Below the pieces are notes generated by a model. The model made no database searches. It was not told the DNA's origin and worked only from the letters and a program-made list of their open reading frames with translations. Of a DNA stretch of 64,000 nucleotides, positions 16,070 through 25,220 are shown one piece after another (position 1 is the first letter of the stretch; the number at the start of each line of letters is the position of its first letter). Position numbers and translations under genes: made by a program. Source of the stretch: Streptosporangium amethystogenes (GTDB lineage Bacteria > Actinomycetota > Actinomycetes > Streptosporangiales > Streptosporangiaceae); contig NZ_JOEQ01000012.1 in the NCBI RefSeq assembly GCF_000721075.1, positions 124,001-188,000 of the forward strand, read 5' to 3'.

Positions 16070-17446
16070 TCAGTCGACCTGGGGCACCTCCGCCTCGGTC
16101 GCTCCGACCCCGGCCTCCCTGAGTTTCTCCGCGGTCAGGGTGTAGCGCATGGTCAGCACGATGCCGACCACCATCAGCAGCGCGGGCAGCAGCGTCGTGC
16201 CGTACAGCGCGGCCGTGGTCGCCGACTCGGGCTGCGCGACCGGGGTGGAGGGGTCGGACTCCACGAATCCGGTCGCACCGAGCAGCCAGCCGAGAATGAG
16301 CGCGCCGAACGCGAAGACCACGGTCTCGGCGGCGGTCCAGAGCCCGGTGAACACCCCGGCACGCCGCTTTCCGGTGACCAGCGTGTCGTGGACGATCACG
16401 TCCGAGAGCATCGAGAACTGCAGCAGCTGGAACCCCGCGTAACCGATGCCGACGAGAAGCACGCAGGCATGCGCGTACGCCGAGCCGAGCGGACCCGAGA
16501 AGGCCATCCCGACGGTGCCCACCGTGAACAGCGCCGACGACAGGATCATCGCCCCGCGCTTGTCATAACGCTTGGACAGCCAGACCCAGAGCGGCATGGT
16601 GATCAGCAACGGGCCGACGATGCCCAGGAAGAGCGTGGTGGTCGCCGCCGGATCACCGAGTGTGTAGGTGGCGAAGTACGGTGAGCCGGCCAGCATGATC
16701 CCGGCCGCGAGCATCTGGGCGCAGCTCAGACCGAGCAGCACCATGAACGTCCGGTTCGAGCGGGCGGCGGCGAACTGGGCACCGAGCGACGGCTCCGCCG
16801 CGGCTCGCGCGACCATCGGGGCGCGGGCCGTGCCGAAGAAGGCGGCGAGCATCGACAGCAGCAGCGCCGCGCCGACGACCAGCCCCATGGTCCGGTAACC
16901 GGAGACCTCGGTGCCCGCGATCATCGGCGCGATGGCCCCGGAGAGCAGGATCCCCAGACCGACGAAGACCATCTTCCACTGCAGCAGGGAGGAGCGCTCG
17001 TGGTAGTCGTCGGTCATCTCCGCCGGCATCGCCTTGTACGGCACCTCGTAGAAGGCGTAGGCCGTCGCGGTGAGGAAGTAGCAGAGGCCGACGTACAGCG
17101 CGGCGGACAGGCCGGTGAGCGGAGGGCCCATGAAGGTGAGCGTGAAGGTCACCGGCAGGGTGAGCGCGCCCAGCAGCATCCACGGGCGGCGGGCCCCGAA
17201 ACGGGAGACCGTCCGGTCGGAGCGCTGGCCCACCCAGGGGTTGATGAACATGTCCCAGAGCTTGGGGAGGAAGGCCACCACCCCGGCGATCCAGGCGGGA
17301 ACCGCCAGCACGTTCGTCATGTAGAAGAGCAGCAGCAACCCGGGGACGGTGGAGAAGGTCGCGGTGCAGATTGAGCCGACACCGTAGCCGAGGCGCACGC
17401 CGCGCGGCACGGTGACGACGGCGGGGGAGGGCGCCGGGGAGATCAT
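16070..17446 (-). CDS. GPH-family sugar:cation symporter (MelB-like MFS)
   Basis: This 458-residue protein has about twelve membrane segments. The motifs are of the glycoside-pentoside-hexuronide:cation symporter family: GVVAFLPKLWDMFINPWVGQRSDRT near the N-terminus holds the aspartates that bind cations in MelB, and RFGARRPWMLLGA follows. The likely substrate is a sugar or uronide, transported with H+ or Na+. Start ATG 17446 (MISPAPSPAV) is preferred; the frame goes to 17536 but the extra residues are not family-like. It is alone on its strand and convergent with the FHA gene. Confidence 0.85.
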   Translation of the reverse strand: MISPAPSPAVVTVPRGVRLGYGVGSICTATFSTVPGLLLLFYMTNVLAVPAWIAGVVAFLPKLWDMFINPWVGQRSDRTVSRFGARRPWMLLGALTLPVTFTLTFMGPPLTGLSAALYVGLCYFLTATAYAFYEVPYKAMPAEMTDDYHERSSLLQWKMVFVGLGILLSGAIAPMIAGTEVSGYRTMGLVVGAALLLSMLAAFFGTARAPMVARAAAEPSLGAQFAAARSNRTFMVLLGLSCAQMLAAGIMLAGSPYFATYTLGDPAATTTLFLGIVGPLLITMPLWVWLSKRYDKRGAMILSSALFTVGTVGMAFSGPLGSAYAHACVLLVGIGYAGFQLLQFSMLSDVIVHDTLVTGKRRAGVFTGLWTAAETVVFAFGALILGWLLGATGFVESDPSTPVAQPESATTAALYGTTLLPALLMVVGIVLTMRYTLTAEKLREAGVGATEAEVPQVD

Positions 17447-17779
17447 GCCACATTCAATCGCAGCGAGTGACCGCTTGGTAGGCCCCGGAAACGTGAATAT
17501 TTTTACCTTCCCCGCCGAGGGACCCCTTCGCTCCACGCGACCCAGTCGATCTTCGTATCGGTCGATGTCATGAATGTCCTGCTCAGATAGGTCAAAAAGG
17601 GACTTCTCAGGCTAGATCACCCCCCGACTTGGACCGGTGCATCACCGGCCCCAGACGCCTATGTGATCACTCTGGTTTACCTGGAGCTCACAATTAATGT
17701 CGGTAATTTACTGACAAAGCCGACCTGTCCCCGACAGAATGCGGAACCGTCCAGCGTCTCACCAACTGGAGGAACCGAC
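17447..17779. other. Intergenic region with a 19-bp imperfect palindrome at 17698-17716
   Basis: This 333-base divergent region between the symporter and the CAP gene has no convincing reading frame. TGTCGGTAATTTACTGACA (17698-17716) is symmetric except for one G/T pair and the centre base (TGTC-N-GTAA-N-TTAC-N-GACA) and lies 64 bases before the CAP start. It could be an operator for the secreted CAP protein. The surrounding sequence is AT-richer than the average of the window. Confidence 0.4.
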
Positions 17780-18634
17780 ATGCGCAGACCACTAGGGGCA
17801 CTGCTGTGCCTCGGGAGCCTGGCGGCCCTCAGCACGCCGATCGCCACCGCGCACGCCGCCGCCCCCTTGGCCGAGTGCCGCGTGTACACGGCCAAGCCGT
17901 ACGTCACCGCGACGGGACGGATCCAGGCCTCCGCCGCACGGCTGGGCTGCGACGACACCGCACTGGTCCGCATCCGCGTCAAGCGCGCCGTGGCCGGCAC
18001 CGACCCGGTCGTCAAGAGCGCCTCCCTGCGCGGGACCAACGGGCGGGTGACCGTGAGGCTGGCATGCGCCCCCGGGGTCTACTACTCCGTCGTCACCGAC
18101 TACCGGGGCAACGTCAGCCGTTCCAGGGCCGTCAGGCTCGCCTGCTCCCCCGCGGCCACCCCGACTCCGACCCCCACCTCCACCGCCCCGACCCCCGGCC
18201 CGGTCCCCACCCCGACGGCCCCCGGCACCACTGCCCCCGCACCTGAGGGGTCCGCCGTCTCCGAGGAGGTGGTGCGCCTGACCAACGCCGAGCGGCAGAA
18301 GGGCGGCTGTGCCCCGCTCGTCTCCGACCCCCAGCTGCGCTCGGCCGCGCAGGGCCACTCCGCCGACATGGCGGCCAGGAACTACTTCAGCCACACCTCG
18401 CCGGACGGCAGGGACATGACCGCCCGCATCAAGGCGAGCGGGTTCAGCCCGATGCGTGCCTGGGCGGAGAACATCACGATGCGCCAGCGCACCCCGGCCG
18501 AAGTGATGCAGAGCTGGATGGGCAGCGCCGGGCACCGCGCCAACATCATGAACTGCGCCTACACCCACCTCGGAGTGGGCGTGGCCAACAGCTCACGCGG
18601 CATCTACTGGACCCAGGACTTCGCCAAGCACTGA
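17780..18634 (+). CDS. Secreted CAP/SCP (PR-1-like) domain protein
   Basis: The 284-residue precursor has a Sec signal peptide (MRRPLGALLCLGSLAALSTP... AHAA), a beta-rich N-terminal domain with paired cysteines (about residues 30-130), a Pro/Thr linker (about 135-160) and a C-terminal CAP domain (VVRLTNAERQKGGCAPL, HSADMAARNYFSHTSPDGR, WMGSAGHRANIMN). The His and Glu residues of the CAP pocket are present. Bacterial CAP proteins of this SafA/YkwD type are extracellular and of uncertain activity. GGAGG seven bases before ATG 17780 fixes the start. It stands alone, with a strong terminator after it. Confidence 0.9.
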   Translation: MRRPLGALLCLGSLAALSTPIATAHAAAPLAECRVYTAKPYVTATGRIQASAARLGCDDTALVRIRVKRAVAGTDPVVKSASLRGTNGRVTVRLACAPGVYYSVVTDYRGNVSRSRAVRLACSPAATPTPTPTSTAPTPGPVPTPTAPGTTAPAPEGSAVSEEVVRLTNAERQKGGCAPLVSDPQLRSAAQGHSADMAARNYFSHTSPDGRDMTARIKASGFSPMRAWAENITMRQRTPAEVMQSWMGSAGHRANIMNCAYTHLGVGVANSSRGIYWTQDFAKH

Positions 18635-18711
18635 GCACCAGCTGGGACCGGATCCGGGCGGGCGCTCGGCCCGGCCGGCCCCGGCGTCCGGCCGGCCGTT
18701 CTCACCGGAAC

Positions 18712-18755
18712 GGCCCGCGCCCCCACGACGGGAACTCGTCGCGGGGGCGCGGGCC
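18712..18755. terminator. Bidirectional terminator between the CAP gene and ilvC
   Basis: GGCCCGCGCCCCC (18712-18724) pairs with GGGGGCGCGGGCC (18743-18755), and CGACG/CGTCG extends the stem inward. It separates the convergent CAP gene and ilvC. Confidence 0.85.
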
Positions 18756-18782
18756 GTACGGAGCGCCTGGAGCGGATGGCTC

Positions 18783-19772
18783 CTACTTGAGCCAGCTCAT
18801 CATCGGGCGGAGCTTGGCACCGGTCTTCTCGATCGGGTGCTCGGCGAGCTCCTCGCGGTAGGCGGTGAACTTCTTCTGGCCGCTGTCGAACTCCTCCACC
18901 AGTTCCCTGGCGAACTCGCCGGACTGGATCTCGGCGAGGATGCGCTGCATCTCCTTCTTGGTCTCCGGCGTCACCACGCGCGGGCCGCGGGAGTAGCCGC
19001 CGTACTCGGCGGTGTCGGAGACCGACCAGTACATCTTGTGGATGCCGCCCTCGTACATCAGGTCGACGATCAGCTTCATCTCGTGCAGGCACTCGAAGTA
19101 GGCGACCTCGGGCTGGTAGCCCGCCTCGATCAGGGTCTCGAAACCGGCCTTGATCAGCTCGGACACGCCGCCGCAGAGCACGGCCTGCTCACCGAACAGG
19201 TCGGTCTCGGTCTCCTCCTTGAAGGTCGTCTTCAGCGCGCCGGCGCGGGTGCCGCCGATGCCCTTGGCATACGACAGGGCGAGGTCCATGGCGTTCCCGC
19301 TGGCGTCCTTCTCCACCGCGACGAGGCACGGCACGCCGCGGCCCGCGGTGTACTGGCGGCGCACGAGGTGACCGGGACCCTTGGGGGCGACCATGGCCAC
19401 GTCCACGCCCTCCGGCGCCTCGATGAGGCCGTAGCGGATGTTCAGGCCGTGCCCGAAGAAGAGCGCGTCGCCCTCGACCAGGTTCGGGGCCACGTGGTCG
19501 GCGTACAGGTGGCGCTGGATGTGGTCCGGCGCGAGGATCATGGTCAGGTCGGCCTCTTCGACGGCCTCCGAGGGCGTGAGCACCCGCAGGCCGTCGGCTT
19601 CGGCCTTCTCCCGGCTCTTGGAACCCTCGGGCAGGCCGACCCGGACGTCCACACCCGAGTCGCGCAGCGAAAGCGCGTGGGCGTGGCCCTGGCTGCCGTA
19701 TCCCAGAACGGCGACGTGCCGGCCCTGGATGATCGACAGGTCGGCCTGGTCGTCGTAGAAGATCTCAGTCAC
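18783..19772 (-). CDS. ilvC: Ketol-acid reductoisomerase (class I, NADPH)
   Basis: The 329-residue enzyme is a class [25 protein letters not shown] is the dinucleotide-binding loop, [11 protein letters not shown] the substrate loop, and [19 protein letters not shown] with [20 protein letters not shown] holds the Mg-binding Asp and Glu residues. It isomerises and reduces acetolactate/acetohydroxybutyrate in valine and isoleucine synthesis. It is the third gene of ilvBNC, 30 bases after ilvN, and would be controlled by the ilvB attenuator, though an internal promoter cannot be excluded. Start ATG 19772 has AAAGGTTAAG upstream. Confidence 0.97.
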   Translation of the reverse strand: MTEIFYDDQADLSIIQGRHVAVLGYGSQGHAHALSLRDSGVDVRVGLPEGSKSREKAEADGLRVLTPSEAVEEADLTMILAPDHIQRHLYADHVAPNLVEGDALFFGHGLNIRYGLIEAPEGVDVAMVAPKGPGHLVRRQYTAGRGVPCLVAVEKDASGNAMDLALSYAKGIGGTRAGALKTTFKEETETDLFGEQAVLCGGVSELIKAGFETLIEAGYQPEVAYFECLHEMKLIVDLMYEGGIHKMYWSVSDTAEYGGYSRGPRVVTPETKKEMQRILAEIQSGEFARELVEEFDSGQKKFTAYREELAEHPIEKTGAKLRPMMSWLK

Positions 19773-19802
19773 TTGCTTAACCTTTCGGGTTTCTCGGGTG
19801 CG

Positions 19803-20327
19803 TTACGCGGTCCGGTCCAGGGCCCGGAGAGAACGGTCGGTGATGGAACGGGCGCCGCGGCCGATGGCCACCATGCCCGACTGGACGAGCTCCTTGATGC
19901 CGAACGGCTCAAGGACCTTGATGAAGGCCTGCAGCTTGTCCGGCGTACCGGTGACCTCGATCGTCACCGCGTCCGAGGAGACGTCGACGCAGCGTGCCCG
20001 GAACAGGTTGACCAGCTCCAGCACGTTGGAGCGGTTCTCGGCGTCGGCGCGCACCTTGATCAGTGTGAGCTCGCGCTGCACCGACTGCGCCGGGTCGAGC
20101 TCCACGATCTTCAGTACGTTGACGAGCTTGTTCAGCTGCTTGGTGACCTGCTCCAGCGGCAGGTCGGCGACGCTGACCACGATGGTCATCCGGGAGATGT
20201 CCGCGTGCTCGGTCGGCCCGACCGCCAGCGAGTCGATGTTGAACCCCCTGCGGCTGAACAACGACGCGACGCGCGCGAGCACGCCGGGCTTGTTCTCCAC
20301 CAGCACGGAGAGCGTGTGCCTGCTCAT
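19803..20327 (-). CDS. ilvN: Acetolactate synthase regulatory (small) subunit
   Basis: The 174-residue protein has an N-terminal ACT domain (HTLSVLVENKPGVLARVASL, RRGFNIDSLAVGPTEH) that binds valine. A second ACT-like C-terminal domain contains the conserved RCVDVSSDAVTIEVTG and PFGIKELVQSGMVAIGRG. It confers activity and valine feedback inhibition on IlvB. It starts two bases after the ilvB stop, so the two are made in step. Confidence 0.96.
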   Translation of the reverse strand: MSRHTLSVLVENKPGVLARVASLFSRRGFNIDSLAVGPTEHADISRMTIVVSVADLPLEQVTKQLNKLVNVLKIVELDPAQSVQRELTLIKVRADAENRSNVLELVNLFRARCVDVSSDAVTIEVTGTPDKLQAFIKVLEPFGIKELVQSGMVAIGRGARSITDRSLRALDRTA

Positions 20328-20329
20328 GC

Positions 20330-22066
20330 CTAGTCCTCGCTGTCCCAGACCGGCGCCATGTCGCGCGCGAACTTGATGTCATCGTTGCTGGTCCCGGCCG
20401 CGACCATCGGCCACACCATGGCGTCCTGGTGCACCACGAAGTCGACGACCACCGGCACGTCGTTGATCTCCATGGCCTTCTTGATCGTCGCGTCCACGTC
20501 CTCGGGGCGCTCGCATCGCAGGCCCACGCAACCGTAGGCCTCGGCGAGCTTGACGAAGTCGGGGATGCGGCGGACCGTCTGCAGGTCGGTGTTGGAGTAA
20601 CGCTCGTTGTAGAACAACGTCTGCCACTGCCGGACCATGCCCAGGTTACCGTTGTTGATGATCGCGACCTTGATCGGCACGCCCTCGATCGTGCAGGTGG
20701 CGAGCTCCTGATTGGTCATCTGGAAGCAGCCGTCACCGTCGATGGCCCAGACCGTGGTGTCGGGCCGGCCCATCTTGGCACCCATCGCCGCCGGCAGCGA
20801 GAAGCCCATCGTGCCCGCGCCGCCGGAGTTGATGAACGTGCCGGGGTTCTCGTAACCGATGAACTGCGCGGCCCACATCTGGTGCTGGCCGACCCCCGCG
20901 GTGTAGATCGCGTCCGGGCCGACGATCGCTCCCAGCCGCTCCATCACGTACTGCGGGGCGAGGGAGCCGTCCTCGAACTCGGTGTAGCCCAGCGGGTAGG
21001 TCGCCTTGTAGGTGTTGAGCGCCGTCCACCACTCGGCGTAGTCGCCCTTGCGTCCCTCGCCGCGCACCGCGGTGATCAGGTCGGAGATGACCTCCTTGCA
21101 GTCGCCCACGATCGGGACGTCCGCGTGCCGGTTCTTGGAGATCTCCGCCGGGTCGATGTCCGCATGGACGATCTTCGCGTACGGCGCGAAGGTCGACAGG
21201 TCGCCGGTGACACGGTCGTCGAAGCGGACACCGAGTCCGATGATCAGGTCGGCCTTCTGCAGCGCGCCGACCGCCGACACCGAGCCGTGCATGCCGGGCA
21301 TGCCCATGTGCTGCGGATGGCTGTCGGGGAAGGTGCCCCGCGCCATCAGGGTGGTGACCACCGGGATGCCGGTCAGCTCGGCGAACTCCAGCAACTGCGC
21401 CGACGCGCCGGCCCGGTGCACGCCACCGCCCACGTAGAGCACCGGCCTGCCGGCCTCGACGATGAGCTTGGCCGCCTCGCGGATCTGCTTGGAGTGCGGC
21501 CGGGTCACCGGCCGGTAGCCGGGCAGCTGCATGACGACCGGCCACTCGAAGGCCATCTTCGCCTGGAGCGCGTCCTTGGCGATGTCGACCAGCACCGGCC
21601 CCGGACGCCCGGTCGAGGCGATGTGGAATGCCTCCACGATCGTCCTGGGGATGTCGTTCGGGTCGGTGATCAGGAAGTTGTGCTTCGTGATCGGCATGGT
21701 GATGCCGGAGATGTCGGCTTCCTGGAAGGCGTCGGTGCCGATGGCGGCGCTGGCCACCTGACCGGTGATCGCGACCATCGGGACCGAGTCCATGTAGGCG
21801 TCGGCGATCGGGGTGACCAGGTTGGTCGCGCCGGGACCGCTGGTGGCCATGCAGACTCCGACCTTGCCGGTGGCCTGCGCATACCCCTGGGCCGCATGCC
21901 CCGCACCCTGCTCGTGCCGTACAAGCACGTGCCGGACCTTGGTCGAGTCGTAGAGCGGATCATAGGCGGGGAGAATCGCGCCGCCCGGGATCCCGAACAC
22001 AGTGTCGACTCCGACGTGCTCCAGCGCCCTCACGAGGGCCTGGGCTCCTGTCATCTGTTCGGTCAT
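20330..22066 (-). CDS. ilvB: Acetolactate synthase catalytic (large) subunit
   Basis: This 578-residue thiamine diphosphate enzyme shows [13 protein letters not shown] at the N-terminus, [17 protein letters not shown] with the catalytic Glu, and the ThDP-binding [15 protein letters not shown]...AIINN motif near residue 445. It condenses two pyruvates, or pyruvate with 2-oxobutyrate from the CimA route, at the first common step of BCAA synthesis. Start ATG 22066 has GGAACG upstream. A 150-base leader carries a leader peptide and an intrinsic terminator, so the whole ilvBNC operon is probably attenuated by BCAA tRNA charging. Confidence 0.97.
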   Translation of the reverse strand: MTEQMTGAQALVRALEHVGVDTVFGIPGGAILPAYDPLYDSTKVRHVLVRHEQGAGHAAQGYAQATGKVGVCMATSGPGATNLVTPIADAYMDSVPMVAITGQVASAAIGTDAFQEADISGITMPITKHNFLITDPNDIPRTIVEAFHIASTGRPGPVLVDIAKDALQAKMAFEWPVVMQLPGYRPVTRPHSKQIREAAKLIVEAGRPVLYVGGGVHRAGASAQLLEFAELTGIPVVTTLMARGTFPDSHPQHMGMPGMHGSVSAVGALQKADLIIGLGVRFDDRVTGDLSTFAPYAKIVHADIDPAEISKNRHADVPIVGDCKEVISDLITAVRGEGRKGDYAEWWTALNTYKATYPLGYTEFEDGSLAPQYVMERLGAIVGPDAIYTAGVGQHQMWAAQFIGYENPGTFINSGGAGTMGFSLPAAMGAKMGRPDTTVWAIDGDGCFQMTNQELATCTIEGVPIKVAIINNGNLGMVRQWQTLFYNERYSNTDLQTVRRIPDFVKLAEAYGCVGLRCERPEDVDATIKKAMEINDVPVVVDFVVHQDAMVWPMVAAGTSNDDIKFARDMAPVWDSED

Positions 22067-22103
22067 CGGCTCGTTCCTTGTGGCTGAACATGCTTAATGG
22101 CAT

Positions 22104-22142
22104 AAAAAATGCCCCATTCCGCTTGGTCGGCGGAGCTGGGGC
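22104..22142 (-). terminator. Attenuator terminator in the ilvB leader
   Basis: On the minus strand GCCCCAGCTCCG (22142-22131) pairs with CGGAATGGGGC (22121-22111): GCCCCA/TGGGGC plus CCG/CGG with a small internal loop. A run of six T follows after one A. It lies between the leader peptide and ilvB, about 38 bases before the ATG. A further small palindrome, GGCAT-AAAAA-ATGCC (22099-22113), overlaps the U-tract. Confidence 0.8.
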
Positions 22143-22194
22143 GGCGCGCAGGTCGGAGTACTTCGCTCAGCGACCTGCGCGCCGGTGAAGTACT
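22143..22194 (-). promoter_or_regulatory. Interleaved hairpins of the ilvB attenuator
   Basis: GGCGCGCAGGTCG (22143-22155) and CGACCTGCGCGCC (22171-22183) form a perfect 13-bp stem over the end of the leader peptide. AGTACTTC (22157-22164) and GAAGTACT (22187-22194, in the Val-Val-Leu codons) form a second 8-bp stem. The two are interleaved, so they either exclude each other or form a pseudoknot. A ribosome on the control codons would decide which forms. Confidence 0.7.
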
Positions 22195-22220
22195 ACGAGG
22201 ATCCCACGGTCAATCTGCAT
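22167..22220 (-). CDS. ilvB leader peptide (MQIDRGILVVLHRRAGR), attenuation control
   Basis: This 17-codon frame, ATG at 22220 to TGA at 22167-22169, encodes MQIDRGILVVLHRRAGR. It contains Ile-Leu-Val-Val-Leu, all three amino acids made by the pathway, in a row. GGTGGAGG three bases upstream is a strong RBS. Hairpins and a U-tract terminator follow, as in known actinobacterial ilvB leaders. Its end (HRRAGR) resembles the end of the cimA leader peptide (GRRAG). Confidence 0.88.
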   Translation of the reverse strand: MQIDRGILVVLHRRAGR

Positions 22221-22294
22221 GCCTCCACCTTGGCCGACGGAGTGGCCCCACGTCAAATTCATGGGACAGATATCTCAGAGTCCGAGATGTGAGG

Positions 22295-24952
22295 TCAGGC
22301 GTGCGTCCCCAGGCTGGAGAGGCTGGTGCGCATCAACGAGTCGACGCCGCGCGCGGCCATCGGGCGCGCCACCAGGAATCCCTGGCCTCGGGTGCAGCCC
22401 ATCTCACGCAGCAACTCCAGCTGCTCGGGCCGCTCGATGCCCTCGGCGACCACGATCAGCCCCAGGTCGTGACCGAGCCGCACGATCGTACGGGTCAGCA
22501 GGGTCAGCGTCTCGTCGCAACCGAGCCCGGACACGAAGGAGGGGTCAATCTTGATCATGTCGACCGGGAGCTGCCGCAGCAGAGCCAGCGAGGCGTAACC
22601 GGTGCCGAAGTCGTCGATGGCCAGCCGTACTCCGAGGGTGCGCAACTCGGAGAGCCGGGTGATGGTCTGCTCGGCGTCCTCGACCAGCATCTCCTCGATG
22701 ACCTCCAGGGTCAGCGCGCTGGGCGGCAGCCCGCTCTCGACCAGGGCGGACTCGACGGTCTCCACGAAACGCGGCGCCATGATCTGCCGGGCGGACAGGT
22801 TGAGCGAGAGCCCGATCTCCCATGCCGAGGCGCGCCAGGCGGCCACCTCCCGGCATGCCTCGCGCAGGATCCACTCGCTCAGCGGCACGATCAGGCCGGT
22901 GTCCTCCGCCGGGCCGAGAAACTGCTCGGGTGGTACGAACTCGTCCCCCTGGCACCAGCGCACCAGTGCCTCGACGGCGGTGACGCGCGAGGTGGCCAGG
23001 TCGACCACCGGCTGGTACTCGATCACGAACTGGTCTTCCAGCAGCGCCCGCTGCAGGTCGGCGGCGAGCTCCAGTCGCCGTACCACGTCGGCGTGCATGT
23101 GCGCGGCGAACACCTCGACCCTGCGCCCGCCCAGTTCCTTGGCCCTGGCCATCGCCACGTCGGCGTTACGGATCAGATCGGCGGAGGAGACGTCGTCGGC
23201 CGCGAAGGCCACCCCGACGCTCGCGGTCAGCGCGATGTCACGGTCGGCCACCCGGAACGGCTCGGATGAGACCGTGCGGACCAGTCGCTCGGCCAGGTCC
23301 ACCGCGGTCTGGGCGTCGACCGCCTCAAGCAGCACCGCGAACTCGTCTCCACCCCAGCGCGCCAGGGTGTCGTCGGTCCGTATCGCGGCGCGGAGCCTGC
23401 GGGCCGCCTGGCCGAGCAGGTAGTCGCCGCTGGCGTGGCCGACCGAGTCGTTCACCGCGGTGAAACCGTCCAGGTCCAGAAAGACCACGGCGACGCTGTT
23501 CGCGCCGGGACGGCCGAGCACCTCGCGGGTGCGCTCCTCGAAGTAGGCCCGGTTGGGCAGGCCCGTCACGCCGTCATGGAAGGTCAGGTGGGCGACCTGG
23601 CTGCGCAGGGCCTCCTGGTCGCTGATGTCGCGGGTGGTGACGAGCAGCAGGCCCTCGCCGCGCACGTGCCGGGTGGCGACCGACTCGGCGGGGCGCCAGG
23701 TACCGTCGGAGGCTCGGACCCGGCAGGCGACCATGCACGCGCCAGGCCCCCCTTCGGCCTCCTCCTCCAGGCTCATCGCGCTCAGCGCCCCCTGGATTCC
23801 CGGCACGTCCTCGGGGTGGATGTAGTCGAAGATCTTCCCGCCGACCAGTTCCTCGGGGCGGTACCCGTAGGTGATCTCGACACCCTCGCCGATCTGCCGC
23901 ATCACACCGTTGTAGTCGCAGAGCAGGACCACGTCGCCGGCGCTCTCCGCCAGGTCCTGCAACTGCCGCTCACCGAGATGGAGCAGGCTACGCAGCCGCC
24001 CGGTCTCCAGCAGCATCACGAACATGCGTACCAGCAGGACCGCGACGATCGACGCGCACACCGAGGCCAGCACCACCGGCGGCCCCTGCACCCCGCCGCC
24101 GATCACCTTCAGCAGCACGACGACGGCGGCCGCCGCGACCAGGAACAGCGGCACCGCCGCGATCAGCGAGGACGTGCTCTCGCGGAGAAAAGGCTCGTCG
24201 TCCTCGAGATCCGGCGGTCGCGCCGCGCGCCCGCTCCACGGGACCACGGCGAGCACCAGGAACGCGACGGGGGCCAGCCACACCCAGGTGAGCGACGGCG
24301 TGTCGCCGCTCACCCGAGCCAGCGCGGTGATCGTCTCGGAGGTCGCGACGGCGGCCAGCACGGCCAGCGCCGCCAGACCGACCGGCCAGGCCGACCGCCT
24401 GATCGGCACCACGGCGGGGCCCACGACGCAGGCGAGGATCAGGCAGAACAGGGGTGAGGCGAAGGTGACCGCGACGTCGCCCGCGTCGCCGGCGTCGCGG
24501 TAGACCGGCCCGACCAGCGTCACCCAGATGATCACCAGGATGGAGGCGGCGCACACGTAGGAGTCGGCGAGATCGCGCAGCAGGGCATACCCTCGGGCGG
24601 GCCTGACCGCCGACAGCGTGGTACCGACGGCGATCATGGCCGTACCGGCCAGGAGCACCAGGTCGGCGAAGGTCACCACGAACGGCGCGCCGTCCGCGAT
24701 CGGCCGCACCCCCACCCCGAGCAGCCAGGTGACCGAGCCACCCGCCAGCCAGCGCCAGGCCAGCGCCCTGCGCCGGCCGATCACCCTGGAGGCCGCGGCG
24801 AACAGTGAACCCGCGGCGGCCGCCGCGGTGACGACGCCTGCCACCGCCTCGACGACCACGGCGGGAGCGCCGCTGACAAGAGCGGCAACGAGCCCCACCA
24901 CGCCGACGGCGGCGGCGGTCAGCGGTACCCGGGGGTCACGCCAGCGGATCAA
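22295..24952 (-). CDS. Membrane-bound PAS-GGDEF-EAL cyclic di-GMP enzyme
   Basis: This 885-residue protein has about ten N-terminal membrane segments (residues 1-310), a PAS domain (about 325-450, LAESAGDVVLLCDYNGVMRQ), a GGDEF domain (about 460-620) and an EAL domain (about 630-880). Both catalytic motifs are intact: RWGGDEF preceded by the RxxD inhibition site (RTDD), and EALVRW with DDFGTGYASL and MIKIDPSFV. It can therefore potentially make and degrade cyclic di-GMP under the control of its sensory part. The start codon at 24952 is TTG with no clear RBS, so the true start may differ. It lies upstream of the ilvB leader on the same strand. Confidence 0.92.
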   Translation of the reverse strand: MIRWRDPRVPLTAAAVGVVGLVAALVSGAPAVVVEAVAGVVTAAAAAGSLFAAASRVIGRRRALAWRWLAGGSVTWLLGVGVRPIADGAPFVVTFADLVLLAGTAMIAVGTTLSAVRPARGYALLRDLADSYVCAASILVIIWVTLVGPVYRDAGDAGDVAVTFASPLFCLILACVVGPAVVPIRRSAWPVGLAALAVLAAVATSETITALARVSGDTPSLTWVWLAPVAFLVLAVVPWSGRAARPPDLEDDEPFLRESTSSLIAAVPLFLVAAAAVVVLLKVIGGGVQGPPVVLASVCASIVAVLLVRMFVMLLETGRLRSLLHLGERQLQDLAESAGDVVLLCDYNGVMRQIGEGVEITYGYRPEELVGGKIFDYIHPEDVPGIQGALSAMSLEEEAEGGPGACMVACRVRASDGTWRPAESVATRHVRGEGLLLVTTRDISDQEALRSQVAHLTFHDGVTGLPNRAYFEERTREVLGRPGANSVAVVFLDLDGFTAVNDSVGHASGDYLLGQAARRLRAAIRTDDTLARWGGDEFAVLLEAVDAQTAVDLAERLVRTVSSEPFRVADRDIALTASVGVAFAADDVSSADLIRNADVAMARAKELGGRRVEVFAAHMHADVVRRLELAADLQRALLEDQFVIEYQPVVDLATSRVTAVEALVRWCQGDEFVPPEQFLGPAEDTGLIVPLSEWILREACREVAAWRASAWEIGLSLNLSARQIMAPRFVETVESALVESGLPPSALTLEVIEEMLVEDAEQTITRLSELRTLGVRLAIDDFGTGYASLALLRQLPVDMIKIDPSFVSGLGCDETLTLLTRTIVRLGHDLGLIVVAEGIERPEQLELLREMGCTRGQGFLVARPMAARGVDSLMRTSLSSLGTHA

Positions 24953-25220
24953 TGTCGTCTGCCTATCGGTGTCGTTTCAGTGTGTTCTGCTCCCGCAGCA
25001 TCCCTTAGTCACTGCGCTCGTGTCACCGGCGCGAGCGCGTCGTCCTTCGTCCTCGGCGCTCGTACCGGCACACGGCCAGTGTGGGCCGTCCGGCCCGCGC
25101 GAGGAGTGACAACGCCGTAGTCGTCACCGATCTGATAACCACGCGGGCGATGCAAATCGCTTCTGCAGACGGTACGCACCGTAGGTCACGAGGTAGCCAC
25201 AGTCCGGATTCCTTTGCCGG

